Below, in pieces: positions 27,798 through 35,852 of a DNA stretch of 64,000 nucleotides. The stretch covers positions 1 to 64,000 of the forward strand of contig JAFPXC010000013.1 in assembly GCA_017394805.1 (NCBI GenBank). The letters run 5' to 3'. The DNA comes from Clostridia bacterium. GTDB taxonomy: Bacteria; Bacillota; Clostridia; Christensenellales; CAG-1252. The stretch's first letter is position 1. Every line of letters starts with the position of its first letter. A program made the position numbers and the translations under genes. Below the pieces are notes generated by a model. The model did not search any database and was not told the DNA's origin. It saw only the letters and a program-made list of their open reading frames with translations.

Positions 27798-27835
27798 GCA
27801 CGAGATACCCCGTCCATCGACAAAATACCTCGTGC
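27798..27835 (-). other. Second leader hairpin of glnN
   Basis: GCACGAGATA (27798-27807) and TACCTCGTGC (27826-27835) form a 10-bp stem with one G-U pair. No T run follows it. It sits between the two terminator-like hairpins of the leader and could be part of a switching structure. Confidence 0.5.
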
Positions 27836-27868
27836 GTTTGGCACCGCCTTGGCGATGCGTTTGCTATC

Positions 27869-27907
27869 AAAAGAAAAGGCGCCTTCGAGACCATTCTCAA
27901 AGACGCC
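27869..27907 (-). terminator. First terminator-like hairpin in the glnN leader
   Basis: On the minus strand GGCGTCTTTGAGA pairs with TCTCGAAGGCGCC around ATGG and is followed by TTTTCTTTT. It begins about 14 nt after the predicted transcription start. If the top pair opens, the loop becomes AATGGT, which has the A1/G4 pattern known for ANTAR-bound hexaloops. Confidence 0.65.
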
Positions 27908-27927
27908 GTTGCCTTTCTACATTCCCA

Positions 27928-27957
27928 TCGTAGCACTTCGCAAAAGCCAAAGTCAAA
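27928..27957 (-). promoter_or_regulatory. glnN promoter with GCTTTTGCGAAGT spacer
   Basis: On the minus strand TTGACT (27952-27957) and TACGAT (27928-27933) are 18 bp apart. The spacer contains GGCTTTTGCGAAGT, which is identical in the divergent promoter at 28015-28044. The shared block is a candidate operator for common control of both nitrogen units. Confidence 0.65.
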
Positions 27958-28014
27958 CGATTTTCGGGGGGATTTGAAATATTTTTTTATTTGTCCCGCA
28001 CCCCCGTTTTTCGG

Positions 28015-28044
28015 TTGACTTGGGCTTTTGCGAAGTCGTAGAAT
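28015..28044 (+). promoter_or_regulatory. Promoter of the split glutamate synthase operon
   Basis: TTGACT (28015-28020) and TAGAAT (28039-28044) are spaced by 18 bp. The spacer carries the same GGCTTTTGCGAAGT as the glnN promoter. Confidence 0.65.
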
Positions 28045-28060
28045 AGAAATAGATATGAGC

Positions 28061-28102
28061 AAAGGCGTTCATTGTAGTTTTTCTACGGTGAGCGCCTTTT
28101 TT
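28061..28102 (+). terminator. Leader attenuator before the glutamate synthase operon
   Basis: AAAGGCG...TCA pairs with TGA..CGCCTTT, with an inner GTAG/CTAC stem, and six T residues follow. It starts ~10-15 nt after the predicted transcription start and ends ~20 nt before the ATG at 28122. Read-through must therefore be controlled, plausibly by the ANTAR protein encoded at the end of this operon. Confidence 0.7.
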
Positions 28103-28121
28103 CGTTGAAAGAGGTGATGAT

Positions 28122-29216
28122 ATGCAAAAAGAAGGTCAAATACGCATTCCGTCGGGTTGCGCCATAGCCGCCGTCATTTCGCGGGAGGGACGGCGCACGT
28201 CGGGCGAGGCCATCATACGGAGTATGGTGCCTATGCACGACCGCTCCAACGGCTTGGGCGGCGGCTTTGCCGCCTACGGCATCTATCCCGACTACCGCGA
28301 GCAATACGCTTTGCACGTGTTTTTCGACGGCAAGGCCGCCAAGAGCGAATGCGAGGCGTACCTCAAAGACCGGTTCGAGGTGGTCAAAGCCGAGATTATT
28401 CCCACCGCCAAGATACCGGCCATTACGGACGAGCCCCTCATTTGGCGCTACTTCGTGTCCCCTCTGCAATCGGTCTTGCGCAGTATGCAGTTGGACGAAA
28501 AGGAGTACGTCGTGCGCGCGGTGACGCACGTCAATACCTATATCGCGGGCGCGTACGTGTTTTCGTCGGGCAAGAATATGGGCGCATTCAAGGCCGTGGG
28601 CTTCCCCGAGGACGTGGGACGCTTCTACCGCCTGGACGAATACGAGGCCTACAGTTGGACGGCGCACGGGCGCTATCCCACCAATACCCCCGGATGGTGG
28701 GGCGGCGCGCACCCCTTCGGTCTGTTGGACTATACCGTGGTGCACAACGGCGAAATATCTTCCTACGACGCCAACCGCCGCTTTATCGAGATGTTCGGGT
28801 ACAAGTGCAACTTGCAAACGGACACCGAAGTCATTACCTACATAGCCGACTATCTCCTGCGCAGACAAGGGCTGACCTTGGAAGAGACGGCCTCGGTCAT
28901 CGCCGCGCCTTTTTGGACGACCATCGCCAAGAAAGCGCCCGCCGAGCAAGCCAAGTTGACCTACCTGCGCACGGTGTTCCCCAGCCTGTTGGTCACGGGG
29001 CCTTTCTCCATCATATTGGGCTTCAACGGCGGGTTGATGGCCTTGAACGACCGCCTGAAACTGCGCTCGATGGTGGTGGGCGAAAAGGACGACAAGGTAT
29101 ATATCGCCAGCGAGGAAGCGGCCATACGAGCCATAGAGCCGAATGCGGAGCATATATGGGCGCCGATGGGCGGCGAGCCCGTCGTGGTGAAAGTAAAGGA
29201 GGGCGTGGAGATATGA
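28122..29216 (+). CDS. Glutamate synthase amidotransferase domain (class II glutaminase, stand-alone)
   Basis: A 364-residue protein equal to the N-terminal glutaminase domain of glutamate synthase, encoded separately as in archaea and many Clostridia. The nucleophile is Cys13 in IPSGCAIAAV, so about 12 residues would be removed or moved to free it. ARYPTNTPGWWGGAHPF-like sequence (GRYPTNTPG) and VVHNGEISSYDANR near 210 are the glutamine-binding and oxyanion elements. It releases ammonia from glutamine for the FMN subunit. An AAAGAGGTGATG ribosome site precedes the ATG, and its end overlaps the next gene by four bases. Confidence 0.88.
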   Translation: MQKEGQIRIPSGCAIAAVISREGRRTSGEAIIRSMVPMHDRSNGLGGGFAAYGIYPDYREQYALHVFFDGKAAKSECEAYLKDRFEVVKAEIIPTAKIPAITDEPLIWRYFVSPLQSVLRSMQLDEKEYVVRAVTHVNTYIAGAYVFSSGKNMGAFKAVGFPEDVGRFYRLDEYEAYSWTAHGRYPTNTPGWWGGAHPFGLLDYTVVHNGEISSYDANRRFIEMFGYKCNLQTDTEVITYIADYLLRRQGLTLEETASVIAAPFWTTIAKKAPAEQAKLTYLRTVFPSLLVTGPFSIILGFNGGLMALNDRLKLRSMVVGEKDDKVYIASEEAAIRAIEPNAEHIWAPMGGEPVVVKVKEGVEI

Positions 29217-30718
29217 GCGTAGAGTATATCAACCCCGAGTATGAAGTGGTGCGCAACCGCGAACGGTGCATAGCGTGCCGCGTGTGCGAGCGACAATGCG
29301 CCAACGAGGTGCACCGCTACGACGGCGATCTCAGACTGATGCTGTCGGACGAAAGCAAATGCGTCAACTGTCAGCGTTGCGTGTCCCTGTGCCCCACGCA
29401 CGCTTTGAAAATAGTCAAAAGCGACTGCCGCCTCAGGGAAAACGCCAACTGGACGGACGGCACCATCAAGGAGATCTACAAGCAAGCCAATTCGGGCGGC
29501 GTGCTCCTTTCGTCCATGGGCAATCCCAATCCCCTGCCCGTCTATTGGGACAGAATACTCATCAACGCGTCGCAAGTGACCAACCCCTCTATCGATCCTC
29601 TGCGCGAGCCGATGGAGACCAAGGTGTTTTTGGGCAAAAAGCCCGCAACCGTTACGCGCGACGGAAAGGGCGACCTCGTAACCGACCTTTCGCCGCAAAT
29701 CGAGCTGGCTATGCCCGTCATGTTTTCGGCGATGAGTTACGGCTCCATCAGTTACAACGCGCACAAGAGTTTGGCGCTGGCCGCCACCGAGTTGGGCATC
29801 TGCTACAACACGGGCGAGGGCGGTCTGCACGAGGACTTCTACCAATACGGCCCCCATACCGTCGTGCAGGTGGCGTCGGGGCGTTTCGGCGTGCACGAGG
29901 CCTATCTCAACGCGGGCGCCGCCATCGAAATCAAGATGGGACAGGGCGCCAAGCCGGGCATAGGCGGACACCTGCCCGGTACCAAAATCGTGGGGGACGT
30001 ATCCCGCACGCGCATGATTCCCGAGGGTTCGGACGCCATCAGTCCCGCCCCTCATCACGACATCTACTCCATCGAGGACCTGCGGCAGTTGGTCTACTCG
30101 CTCAAAGAGGCCACCGCCTACACTAAGCCCGTCATCGTCAAGGTGGCGGCGGTGCACAATATCGCGGCCATTGCCTCGGGCATAGCCCGCAGCGGCGCGG
30201 ATATCATTGCCATCGACGGCTTCCGCGGGGGCACGGGCGCGGCGCCTACGCGCATTCGGGACAACGTGGGCATACCCATCGAGTTGGCCTTGGCGGCGGT
30301 GGATAAACGCCTCAGAGACGAAGGCATACGCAACAACGTATCCTTGGTGGTGGGCGGCAGCATCCGCTCGGCCGCCGACGTGGTGAAGGCCGTGGCGTTG
30401 GGCGCGGACGCGTGCTATATCGCCACCGCCGCCTTGCTTGCGATGGGTTGCCATCTGTGCCGCACCTGTCAGACGGGCAAGTGCAACTGGGGCATCGCCA
30501 CCCAAAACCCCGAGTTGGTCAAGCGCCTCAACCCCGAGATGGGTAGCAGACGACTCGTCAACCTCTTGACCGCGTGGCAACACGAGATCAAGGAACTGAT
30601 GGGCGGTATGGGCATCAACTCCATCGAAGCGCTGCGGGGCAACCGCTTGATGCTGCGGGGCGTAGGCCTCAACGAAAAAGAATTGGAAATATTGGGCATT
30701 GCCCACGCGGGGGAATGA
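29213..30718 (+). CDS. Glutamate synthase FMN-binding subunit with two N-terminal 4Fe-4S clusters
   Basis: A 501-residue protein starting at the ATG at 29213, which overlaps the previous stop (ATGA). The much longer open frame upstream is only the shadow of the glutaminase gene. Residues ~15-75 hold two ferredoxin motifs: CIACRVCERQC and CVNCQRCVSLCP. The rest is the alpha/beta-barrel FMN domain of GltB: FSAMSYGSISYNAH, GEGGLHEDFY, KPGIGGHLPGTK, IDGFRGGTGAAPTRIRD and the Cys cluster CHLCRTCQTGKCNWG near 430. It condenses ammonia with 2-oxoglutarate and reduces the product. Electrons would come from the ferredoxin or FAD protein encoded next. Confidence 0.93.
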   Translation: MSVEYINPEYEVVRNRERCIACRVCERQCANEVHRYDGDLRLMLSDESKCVNCQRCVSLCPTHALKIVKSDCRLRENANWTDGTIKEIYKQANSGGVLLSSMGNPNPLPVYWDRILINASQVTNPSIDPLREPMETKVFLGKKPATVTRDGKGDLVTDLSPQIELAMPVMFSAMSYGSISYNAHKSLALAATELGICYNTGEGGLHEDFYQYGPHTVVQVASGRFGVHEAYLNAGAAIEIKMGQGAKPGIGGHLPGTKIVGDVSRTRMIPEGSDAISPAPHHDIYSIEDLRQLVYSLKEATAYTKPVIVKVAAVHNIAAIASGIARSGADIIAIDGFRGGTGAAPTRIRDNVGIPIELALAAVDKRLRDEGIRNNVSLVVGGSIRSAADVVKAVALGADACYIATAALLAMGCHLCRTCQTGKCNWGIATQNPELVKRLNPEMGSRRLVNLLTAWQHEIKELMGGMGINSIEALRGNRLMLRGVGLNEKELEILGIAHAGE

Positions 30719-30719
30719 T

Positions 30720-31151
30720 ATGAAACGCGTTTACGTCAATGAAGAGTGGTGTTTGGGGTGCAGGCTGTGCGAATACAACTGCACTTGGGCCAATTCGGGC
30801 ATAGCCGATATGGTCAAGGCGCTCAAAGATAAGCCGTTGACGCCCCGTATTCGGGTGGAGGAGGACGGCAAAATCACCTATGCCGTGTCGTGTAGACATT
30901 GCGAAAACCCTCTGTGCGTCAAAGGGTGCATAGCGGGGGCGTTGCACGTAGAAAACGGCGTGGTGATGATAGACCAAGAGAAATGCGTGGGGTGCTTTAC
31001 CTGCGTATTGCTGTGCCCCTATGGCGCGGTGACGCCTGCGCCCGATGGCAAGGCGGCGATGAAGTGTCAACTGTGTCTGGATAACCAAGCGGGTGCGCCC
31101 GCTTGCGTCAAGGGGTGCCCCAACCGCGCCATCGTGTATGAGGAAAGATAG
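30720..31151 (+). CDS. Multi-cluster 4Fe-4S ferredoxin-like electron carrier
   Basis: A 143-residue iron-sulfur protein of the HycB/DmsB type. Four Cys groups are visible: CLGCRLCEYNC, CRHCENPLCVKGC, CVGCFTCVLLCP and CQLC...CVKGCP. These are enough for up to four 4Fe-4S clusters. The ATG at 30720 overlaps the previous gene's stop region, and the FAD oxidoreductase starts two bases after its end. I infer that it moves electrons between the oxidoreductase and the FMN subunit. Confidence 0.85.
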   Translation: MKRVYVNEEWCLGCRLCEYNCTWANSGIADMVKALKDKPLTPRIRVEEDGKITYAVSCRHCENPLCVKGCIAGALHVENGVVMIDQEKCVGCFTCVLLCPYGAVTPAPDGKAAMKCQLCLDNQAGAPACVKGCPNRAIVYEER

Positions 31152-31152
31152 T

Positions 31153-32376
31153 ATGAAACGATACGTAATAGTAGGCGGCGGTATCGCCTCGGCGGCTTGC
31201 GTCGAAGGCATCCGCTCGGTGGACAAGACAGGCGAGATCGTAATGGTGGCGGGCGAGGGCGTGCCCACGTATTGCCGCCCTCTTATCTCCTATTATTTGG
31301 AGGGCAAAACCACCCTCGACAAGATGAAGTACCGCCCCGACGACTTCTACGACAAGGCGGGGTGTCGATTGGTGTACGGTACGGCGGATAGGATAGACGC
31401 CGACCGACGGACGGTGTACGTCGGGGAAGAGGCGATACCCTACGACGAGTTGTGCCTCGCCACCGGCTCCACGCCCTTCGTGCCGCCCTTCGAGGGGATA
31501 GGGGACGTGCCCGTCCGCACGGGATTTATGACGCAAAAGGACGCTTTGTATATGGAAAGCGTGCTGACGCCCGACGCGCGCGTACTCATCGTGGGCGCGG
31601 GATTGATCGGCTTGAAATGCGCCGAGGGCATCGCTCACCGAGTGAAAGAAGTGACGGTGTGCGACCTCGCGGACAGGGTGCTGTCCAGTATTTTGGATAA
31701 GCCGTGCGCTACGCGTATGCAAAAGGTATTGGAAAGTCACGGCGTGAAGTTCTATCTCCAAAACAGCGTGGCGCGATTCGAGGGTAGCACGGCCGTATTG
31801 CAGGACGGCACGCGGATAGCGTTCGACGTGCTGGTGACGGCGGTGGGCGTGCGCGCCAACGTCGGGTTGGTCAAGGGCATCGCGGACGTAGATAGAGGCC
31901 TGTTGACCGACACGCACCAACGCACCACGGCCCCGCATATCTACGCGGCGGGAGACTGCGCGCAAGGCTACGACGCCTCGATAGAGGGGGCACGTGTGGT
32001 GGCAATTCTGCCCAACGCCTACCGGCAAGGCTATACGGCGGGCGTCAATATAGCGGGCGGCGACGCGGCGTTCGACAATGGTATGCCATTAAACGCCATC
32101 GGGTTTTTCGGCTACCACGCGCTGACGGCGGGCGCCTATCGCGGGGAGACGTTCGAGGTGGTCACCGATACTTCCGTCAAGCGTTTGTTCGTGGAGAACG
32201 GGCGCTTGGTGGGCTTTATGCTGTTGGGCGACGTCGCCCGCGCGGGCATCTTGACGGCCATGGTGCGTGACCGCACCCCCTTGGGAGAAGATATAGCGGG
32301 TATAATAAATAATGAACCAACTTTGGTCGGTTTGGGCGCCGCGAAACGCAAAGAAATATTGGGAGGTGTGGTATAA
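31153..32376 (+). CDS. FAD/NAD(P)-dependent oxidoreductase of the glutamate synthase operon
   Basis: A 407-residue pyridine nucleotide-disulfide-type reductase. The FAD motif is YVIVGGGIASAACVEGI at the N-terminus. The NAD(P) fold starts ARVLIVGAGLIGLKCAE near 155, and the second FAD site is IYAAGDCAQGYD near 275. It lacks a CxxC redox pair, as in rubredoxin or ferredoxin reductases. The real start is the ATG at 31153; a longer frame from 31093 overlaps the ferredoxin gene. It probably feeds NAD(P)H electrons to the adjacent ferredoxin, in place of the usual GltD subunit. Confidence 0.85.
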   Translation: MKRYVIVGGGIASAACVEGIRSVDKTGEIVMVAGEGVPTYCRPLISYYLEGKTTLDKMKYRPDDFYDKAGCRLVYGTADRIDADRRTVYVGEEAIPYDELCLATGSTPFVPPFEGIGDVPVRTGFMTQKDALYMESVLTPDARVLIVGAGLIGLKCAEGIAHRVKEVTVCDLADRVLSSILDKPCATRMQKVLESHGVKFYLQNSVARFEGSTAVLQDGTRIAFDVLVTAVGVRANVGLVKGIADVDRGLLTDTHQRTTAPHIYAAGDCAQGYDASIEGARVVAILPNAYRQGYTAGVNIAGGDAAFDNGMPLNAIGFFGYHALTAGAYRGETFEVVTDTSVKRLFVENGRLVGFMLLGDVARAGILTAMVRDRTPLGEDIAGIINNEPTLVGLGAAKRKEILGGVV

Positions 32377-33092
32377 TGAGAATAGACGCGACGGATATGA
32401 CCTTTGACGTCCTCAACGAGACCGTTCGACAATGCGCCGACCACGAGGTGGAAATCACCGGCGCGTTGGGACAGCGTTTCGTCGCCGCGGGCGCGGGCGA
32501 ACGGCATATCGCCATCCACGGCACGCCCGGCAACGCCTTGGCCGCCTACCTCAACGGCGCCGAAGTCGAAGTGTTCGGCAACGCGCAGGACGCGGTGGGC
32601 GATACGATGAACGACGGCAAAGTGGTGGTGCACGGCAATATAGGCGACGCGGCGGGCTACGCGATGCGCGGCGGCAGTATCTACGTCAAAGGCAACGCGG
32701 GCTATCGCGCGGGCATCCACATGAAGGCCTATCGGGACAAAGTGCCCCACCTCGTCGTGGGCGGCGTGACGGGCAGTTTTTTGGGCGAGTACCAAGCGGG
32801 CGGCGTCATCGTGGTATTGGGCCTCGATAGCGACAAGCCCATCGTCGGCAATTTCCCTTGTACGGGTATGCACGGGGGCAAGATGCTGCTCCGCTCCGAC
32901 CTTGGGGGCATATCCTTGCCGATGGGCGTTCACGCTGAACGAATCGAGGCGCGGGATAGCGAGTTCGCGCCCTGCATTCGGGAATACTGCCGCCTGTTCG
33001 ACGTGGACGAAGACGCGGTATTCGAGGGCGCGTTTACCCTCGTAACGCCCGATACCAACAATCCGTACAAGCAAATGTACGTGCAAAATTGA
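32376..33092 (+). CDS. Glutamate synthase GXGXG domain subunit
   Basis: A 238-residue protein matching the C-terminal GXGXG beta-helix of glutamate synthase (also in formylmethanofuran dehydrogenase C). Repeating turns such as GNALAAYLNGAEVEVFGNAQDAVGD, NDGKVVVHGNIGDAAGY and GGSIYVKGNAGYRAGIHM show the right-handed helix. It is structural and supports the FMN domain and ammonia channel. Its ATG overlaps the previous TAA by one base. With the two earlier genes, all three GltB domains are present as separate chains. Confidence 0.9.
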   Translation: MRIDATDMTFDVLNETVRQCADHEVEITGALGQRFVAAGAGERHIAIHGTPGNALAAYLNGAEVEVFGNAQDAVGDTMNDGKVVVHGNIGDAAGYAMRGGSIYVKGNAGYRAGIHMKAYRDKVPHLVVGGVTGSFLGEYQAGGVIVVLGLDSDKPIVGNFPCTGMHGGKMLLRSDLGGISLPMGVHAERIEARDSEFAPCIREYCRLFDVDEDAVFEGAFTLVTPDTNNPYKQMYVQN

Positions 33093-33129
33093 TTACTATG
33101 GGGAGCCCGTTGCTTCCAAAGAGGTGGAT

Positions 33130-34344
33130 ATGAGTTATACCCAACAAGAAGTGATGCAATTCATCGAAGAAGAAGACGTCAAGTTCATTCGATTGACCTT
33201 TTGCGACGTCTTTGGCAAACTGAAAAACGTGTCCGTCATGAACAGCGAAATCGCGCGTGCCTTCGACGAGGGCATCGCCATCGACGCGTCGGCCATCGCG
33301 GGATTCGGCGACGAGGCGCGTTCCGACTTGTTTTTGCACCCCGACCCCGATACGCTGGCTATTTTGCCGTGGCGCCCCGACCAAGGGCGCGTGGTGCGTA
33401 TGTACTGCAATATCACCTATCCCGACGGCACCCCGTTCGAGGCGGACGGCAGACGGCTTTTGCAAGAGGCGGTGGCCGAGGCCAAAGCCGCGGGCTATAC
33501 CTTCCGCTTCGGGCCCGAAATCGAGTTTTATCTGTTCAAATTGGACGCCGAGGGCAATATGACGGATACGCCCTACGACAGAGCGGGCTATATGGACCTG
33601 GCGCCCGAGGATAAGGGAGAGAATATTCGCCGCGCGATTTGCCTCACCCTCGAGCAGATGGGCGTCTATCCCGAGAGTTCGCATCACGAGGAAGGCCCCG
33701 GGCAAAACGAGATCGATTTTCGCTACGCCGAACCCCTCGCCGCCGCCGACAATGCCAAGACGTTCACGTCCGTGGTGGGCGCTATCTGCCATCGCAACGG
33801 CATCGGCGTCAGTTTCGCCCCCAAACCCATCGACGGCGCACCGGGCAACGGTATGCATATCAATTTGTCCGTAGTAGACGGCGACGGCAACCCCGTGACC
33901 GACGCGGCCGTGGCGGGCATTCTCAAACACATTCGCGCGCTGACGGTTTTCCTCAACCCCACCGAAGATTCGTATCTCCGCCTGGGCGGGCACAAAGCGC
34001 CACTCTTCGTGTCCTGGTCGCCCGAAAACAGGTCGCAACTCGTGCGCATTCCCGCCGCCAAGGGGCAATATCGGCGGGCCGAATTGCGCTCCCCCGATCC
34101 CACGGCCAACCCCTACGTGGCATTCGCTCTGTTGATATACGCCGCCTTGGACGGCATTCGGCACAACGTCAAATTGCCCAAGCCGTGCACGGTCAACCTG
34201 TATACCGCGCCCCAAACGGTAACGAATAAATACCCCACGTTGCCCACCGATTTGCGCCAAGCCCGCGAAACGGCCGCCAAGAGCGCCTTCGTCAAGCGGG
34301 TTTTGCCCAAGATGATTCTCGACGCCTATCTCAACAAGGATTGA
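33130..34344 (+). CDS. glnA: Type I glutamine synthetase
   Basis: A 404-residue GSI, shorter than the ~440-470 residues usual for bacterial GSI-alpha. EIEFYLF, EGPGQNEIDFRYA, NGMHINLSV and RRAELRSPDPTANPYVAFALL give the metal- and substrate-binding parts. The C-terminus ends at MILDAYLNKD without the adenylylation-loop sequence of GSI-beta. I use the ATG at 33130; the GTG at 33124 lies inside the ribosome site GAGGTGG. It is cotranscribed with the split glutamate synthase (37-bp gap), completing a GS-GOGAT cycle, and is followed four bases later by the ANTAR gene. Confidence 0.92.
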   Translation: MSYTQQEVMQFIEEEDVKFIRLTFCDVFGKLKNVSVMNSEIARAFDEGIAIDASAIAGFGDEARSDLFLHPDPDTLAILPWRPDQGRVVRMYCNITYPDGTPFEADGRRLLQEAVAEAKAAGYTFRFGPEIEFYLFKLDAEGNMTDTPYDRAGYMDLAPEDKGENIRRAICLTLEQMGVYPESSHHEEGPGQNEIDFRYAEPLAAADNAKTFTSVVGAICHRNGIGVSFAPKPIDGAPGNGMHINLSVVDGDGNPVTDAAVAGILKHIRALTVFLNPTEDSYLRLGGHKAPLFVSWSPENRSQLVRIPAAKGQYRRAELRSPDPTANPYVAFALLIYAALDGIRHNVKLPKPCTVNLYTAPQTVTNKYPTLPTDLRQARETAAKSAFVKRVLPKMILDAYLNKD

Positions 34345-34348
34345 CGAT

Positions 34349-34936
34349 ATGGACTCCACCGTACGCACCTACCGCATATTGGTCGTAACGGCTGTCGCCA
34401 AGTTTTGCGAACAGTTGACGCCCCTTTTGCCCGAATCCGCTTCTTTTGCGGTCGATTCGGCGGCGAGCGTCAACGAAGCGCAGCGCAAGGCGGCCGAACG
34501 CGCCTACGACCTCGTGATCGTCAACACGCCGCTGCCGGACGACTTCGGCGTGCGGTTTGCCATTGACGTATCCACTCGCAGTAGTACGGTCACGATGCTC
34601 CTCGTCCATACCGACTTCTACGACGCCGTGTACGGCAACGTATTCGAGTATGGCGTATTCGTGCTTCGTCGTCCCACCGCGCCCGCTTTGGTGCGGCAGG
34701 CGTTCGATTGGCTATTGGCCACCCGCGAGCGGTTGCGCTCGCTCGAAAAGAAATCCGTGTCGCTACAGGACAAAATGGATGAGATCCGCTTGGTCAACCG
34801 CGCCAAGTGGGCGCTTATCTCGCACCTCAATATGACCGAGGACGCCGCCCACCACTACATTGAAAAGCAGGCGATGAACCGTTGCGTCTCCCGCCGCACC
34901 GTTGCCGAGGACGTTCTGCGCACCTATAAAGACTAA
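34349..34936 (+). CDS. ANTAR-domain response regulator / RNA antiterminator
   Basis: A 195-residue protein. The N-terminal ~120 residues are a receiver-like domain, but ILVVTAVAKF replaces the acidic pair, and VIVNTPLPDDFG has Asn-Thr where the phosphorylated Asp should be, so phosphorylation looks lost. A short coiled coil leads to the ANTAR domain (~135-195): AKWALISHLNMTEDAAHHYIEKQAMNRCVSRRTVAEDVL. ANTAR proteins bind paired hairpins in leader RNA and prevent termination, often in nitrogen genes. Both nitrogen promoters here are followed by terminator hairpins, which are plausible targets. Confidence 0.88.
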   Translation: MDSTVRTYRILVVTAVAKFCEQLTPLLPESASFAVDSAASVNEAQRKAAERAYDLVIVNTPLPDDFGVRFAIDVSTRSSTVTMLLVHTDFYDAVYGNVFEYGVFVLRRPTAPALVRQAFDWLLATRERLRSLEKKSVSLQDKMDEIRLVNRAKWALISHLNMTEDAAHHYIEKQAMNRCVSRRTVAEDVLRTYKD

Positions 34937-35271
34937 CGTAGCATACCGATTGTTTTTGCTTGAACCTTTTTTATATGAAAAATGCTGAAATACTACCCAA
35001 AATTGGTCTCGCGCTTTGTTAGATTAGTTGTCAGACTTTTTGCCAAGTATAGATAGTATACAGATGATTGTTGCGATGCTAAGTAGACTTGAATTATGCG
35101 AATTCTTGTATAAATCGGTCAGCAATTTGTGTGCAGCATAATAATTTTCAAACAAAAATAATACCACAAATAATACTCATTCATATTTACCGTCGGTTTT
35201 AATTCGAGAACTAAATCAATACAAGCGATGCAATTTTATAGCGAGTTTTTTTAAAAAAATCATCAAACCTC
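34937..35271. other. AT-rich intergenic boundary of the redox island
   Basis: No gene is seen. TTTTCAAACAAAAATAATAC at about 35146-35165 repeats the sequence found at 20388-20407, followed by a degenerate second ATAC motif. Codon habit and base composition change across this region, from the GC-rich nitrogen block to the redox genes, so it is a likely border of inserted DNA. Confidence 0.45.
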
Positions 35272-35324
35272 TTGACAAATTAAATCGCACGCGATATAAT
35301 AAGTTTGAAAATATCGCACGCGAT
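35272..35324 (+). promoter_or_regulatory. Promoter and two operators of the redox operon
   Basis: TTGACA (35272-35277) and TATAAT (35295-35300) with a 17-bp spacer make a consensus promoter. The palindrome ATCGCACGCGAT occurs twice, at 35284-35295 (abutting the -10 box) and 35313-35324 (start region), 29 bp apart. This is the layout of an autorepressed MarR/OhrR operon. Confidence 0.8.
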
Positions 35325-35342
35325 ATAATTCGGAGGTAAAAA

Positions 35343-35807
35343 ATGGTCGATAAATACGTTCCTCTCAGACTAAAAAACCAGCTATGCTTCCCGCTTTACG
35401 CGGTTTCGAACATTATAACAAGGAAGTATAAGCCGCTGCTCGACGAACTCGATCTGACCTATACGCAATACATCGTTATGATGGTTCTTTGGGAAGAAAA
35501 GCAGGTGAATGAAAAGCTTCTCTGCGAAACGTTGTGCCTTAAGTCGAACACGGTCGCTCCGCTTTTGAAGAAGCTTGAGGATAAAGGATTTATTAAAAAG
35601 GAAAAAGACAAAGACGACGAGCGCAATCTCGTGATCACGCTGACGAAAGCCGGCGAAAAGCTGCAGGATAAAGCGCTCTGCGTGCCGGAAGCCATCTCAA
35701 AGGAGTTTCACCTGGCACCCGACGAAGCGGCGACGCTTTACGCAACGTTATACAAGATACTCGATGAAGAGAGAGCCAAAGACAAATGCGCAAAAAACCG
35801 AAAATAA
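35343..35807 (+). CDS. MarR/OhrR-family redox-sensing regulator
   Basis: A 154-residue winged-helix repressor. CFPLYAVSNIITRKYKPLLDELDLTY is the OhrR-type start, with the peroxide-sensing Cys (about residue 15) in NQLCFPLY. The wing region reads KDKDDERNLVITLT. OhrR proteins are inactivated by organic peroxides or hypochlorite when this Cys is oxidised. It heads the operon and has two matching palindromes over its own promoter. The downstream peroxidases, thioredoxin system and nitroreductase fit an oxidant-induced regulon. Confidence 0.9.
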   Translation: MVDKYVPLRLKNQLCFPLYAVSNIITRKYKPLLDELDLTYTQYIVMMVLWEEKQVNEKLLCETLCLKSNTVAPLLKKLEDKGFIKKEKDKDDERNLVITLTKAGEKLQDKALCVPEAISKEFHLAPDEAATLYATLYKILDEERAKDKCAKNRK

Positions 35808-35852
35808 ATTACGCATAATAATAATTTTTAATTATTGGAGGAGGAAGAAAAA

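Noticed and set aside
28157-29212. N-terminal extension of the FMN subunit frame by 352 codons
   Set aside because: This part overlaps the glutaminase gene in another frame and is Arg-rich without motifs; the ATG at 29213 overlaps the previous stop and begins the conserved protein.
28961-30706. 581-codon open frame on the minus strand opposite the glutamate synthase FMN gene
   Set aside because: Shadow of a gene with strong family motifs on the other strand; no ribosome site and no recognisable domain.
33034-34368. 444-codon minus-strand frame opposite glnA
   Set aside because: Antisense shadow; glnA motifs are complete on the plus strand.
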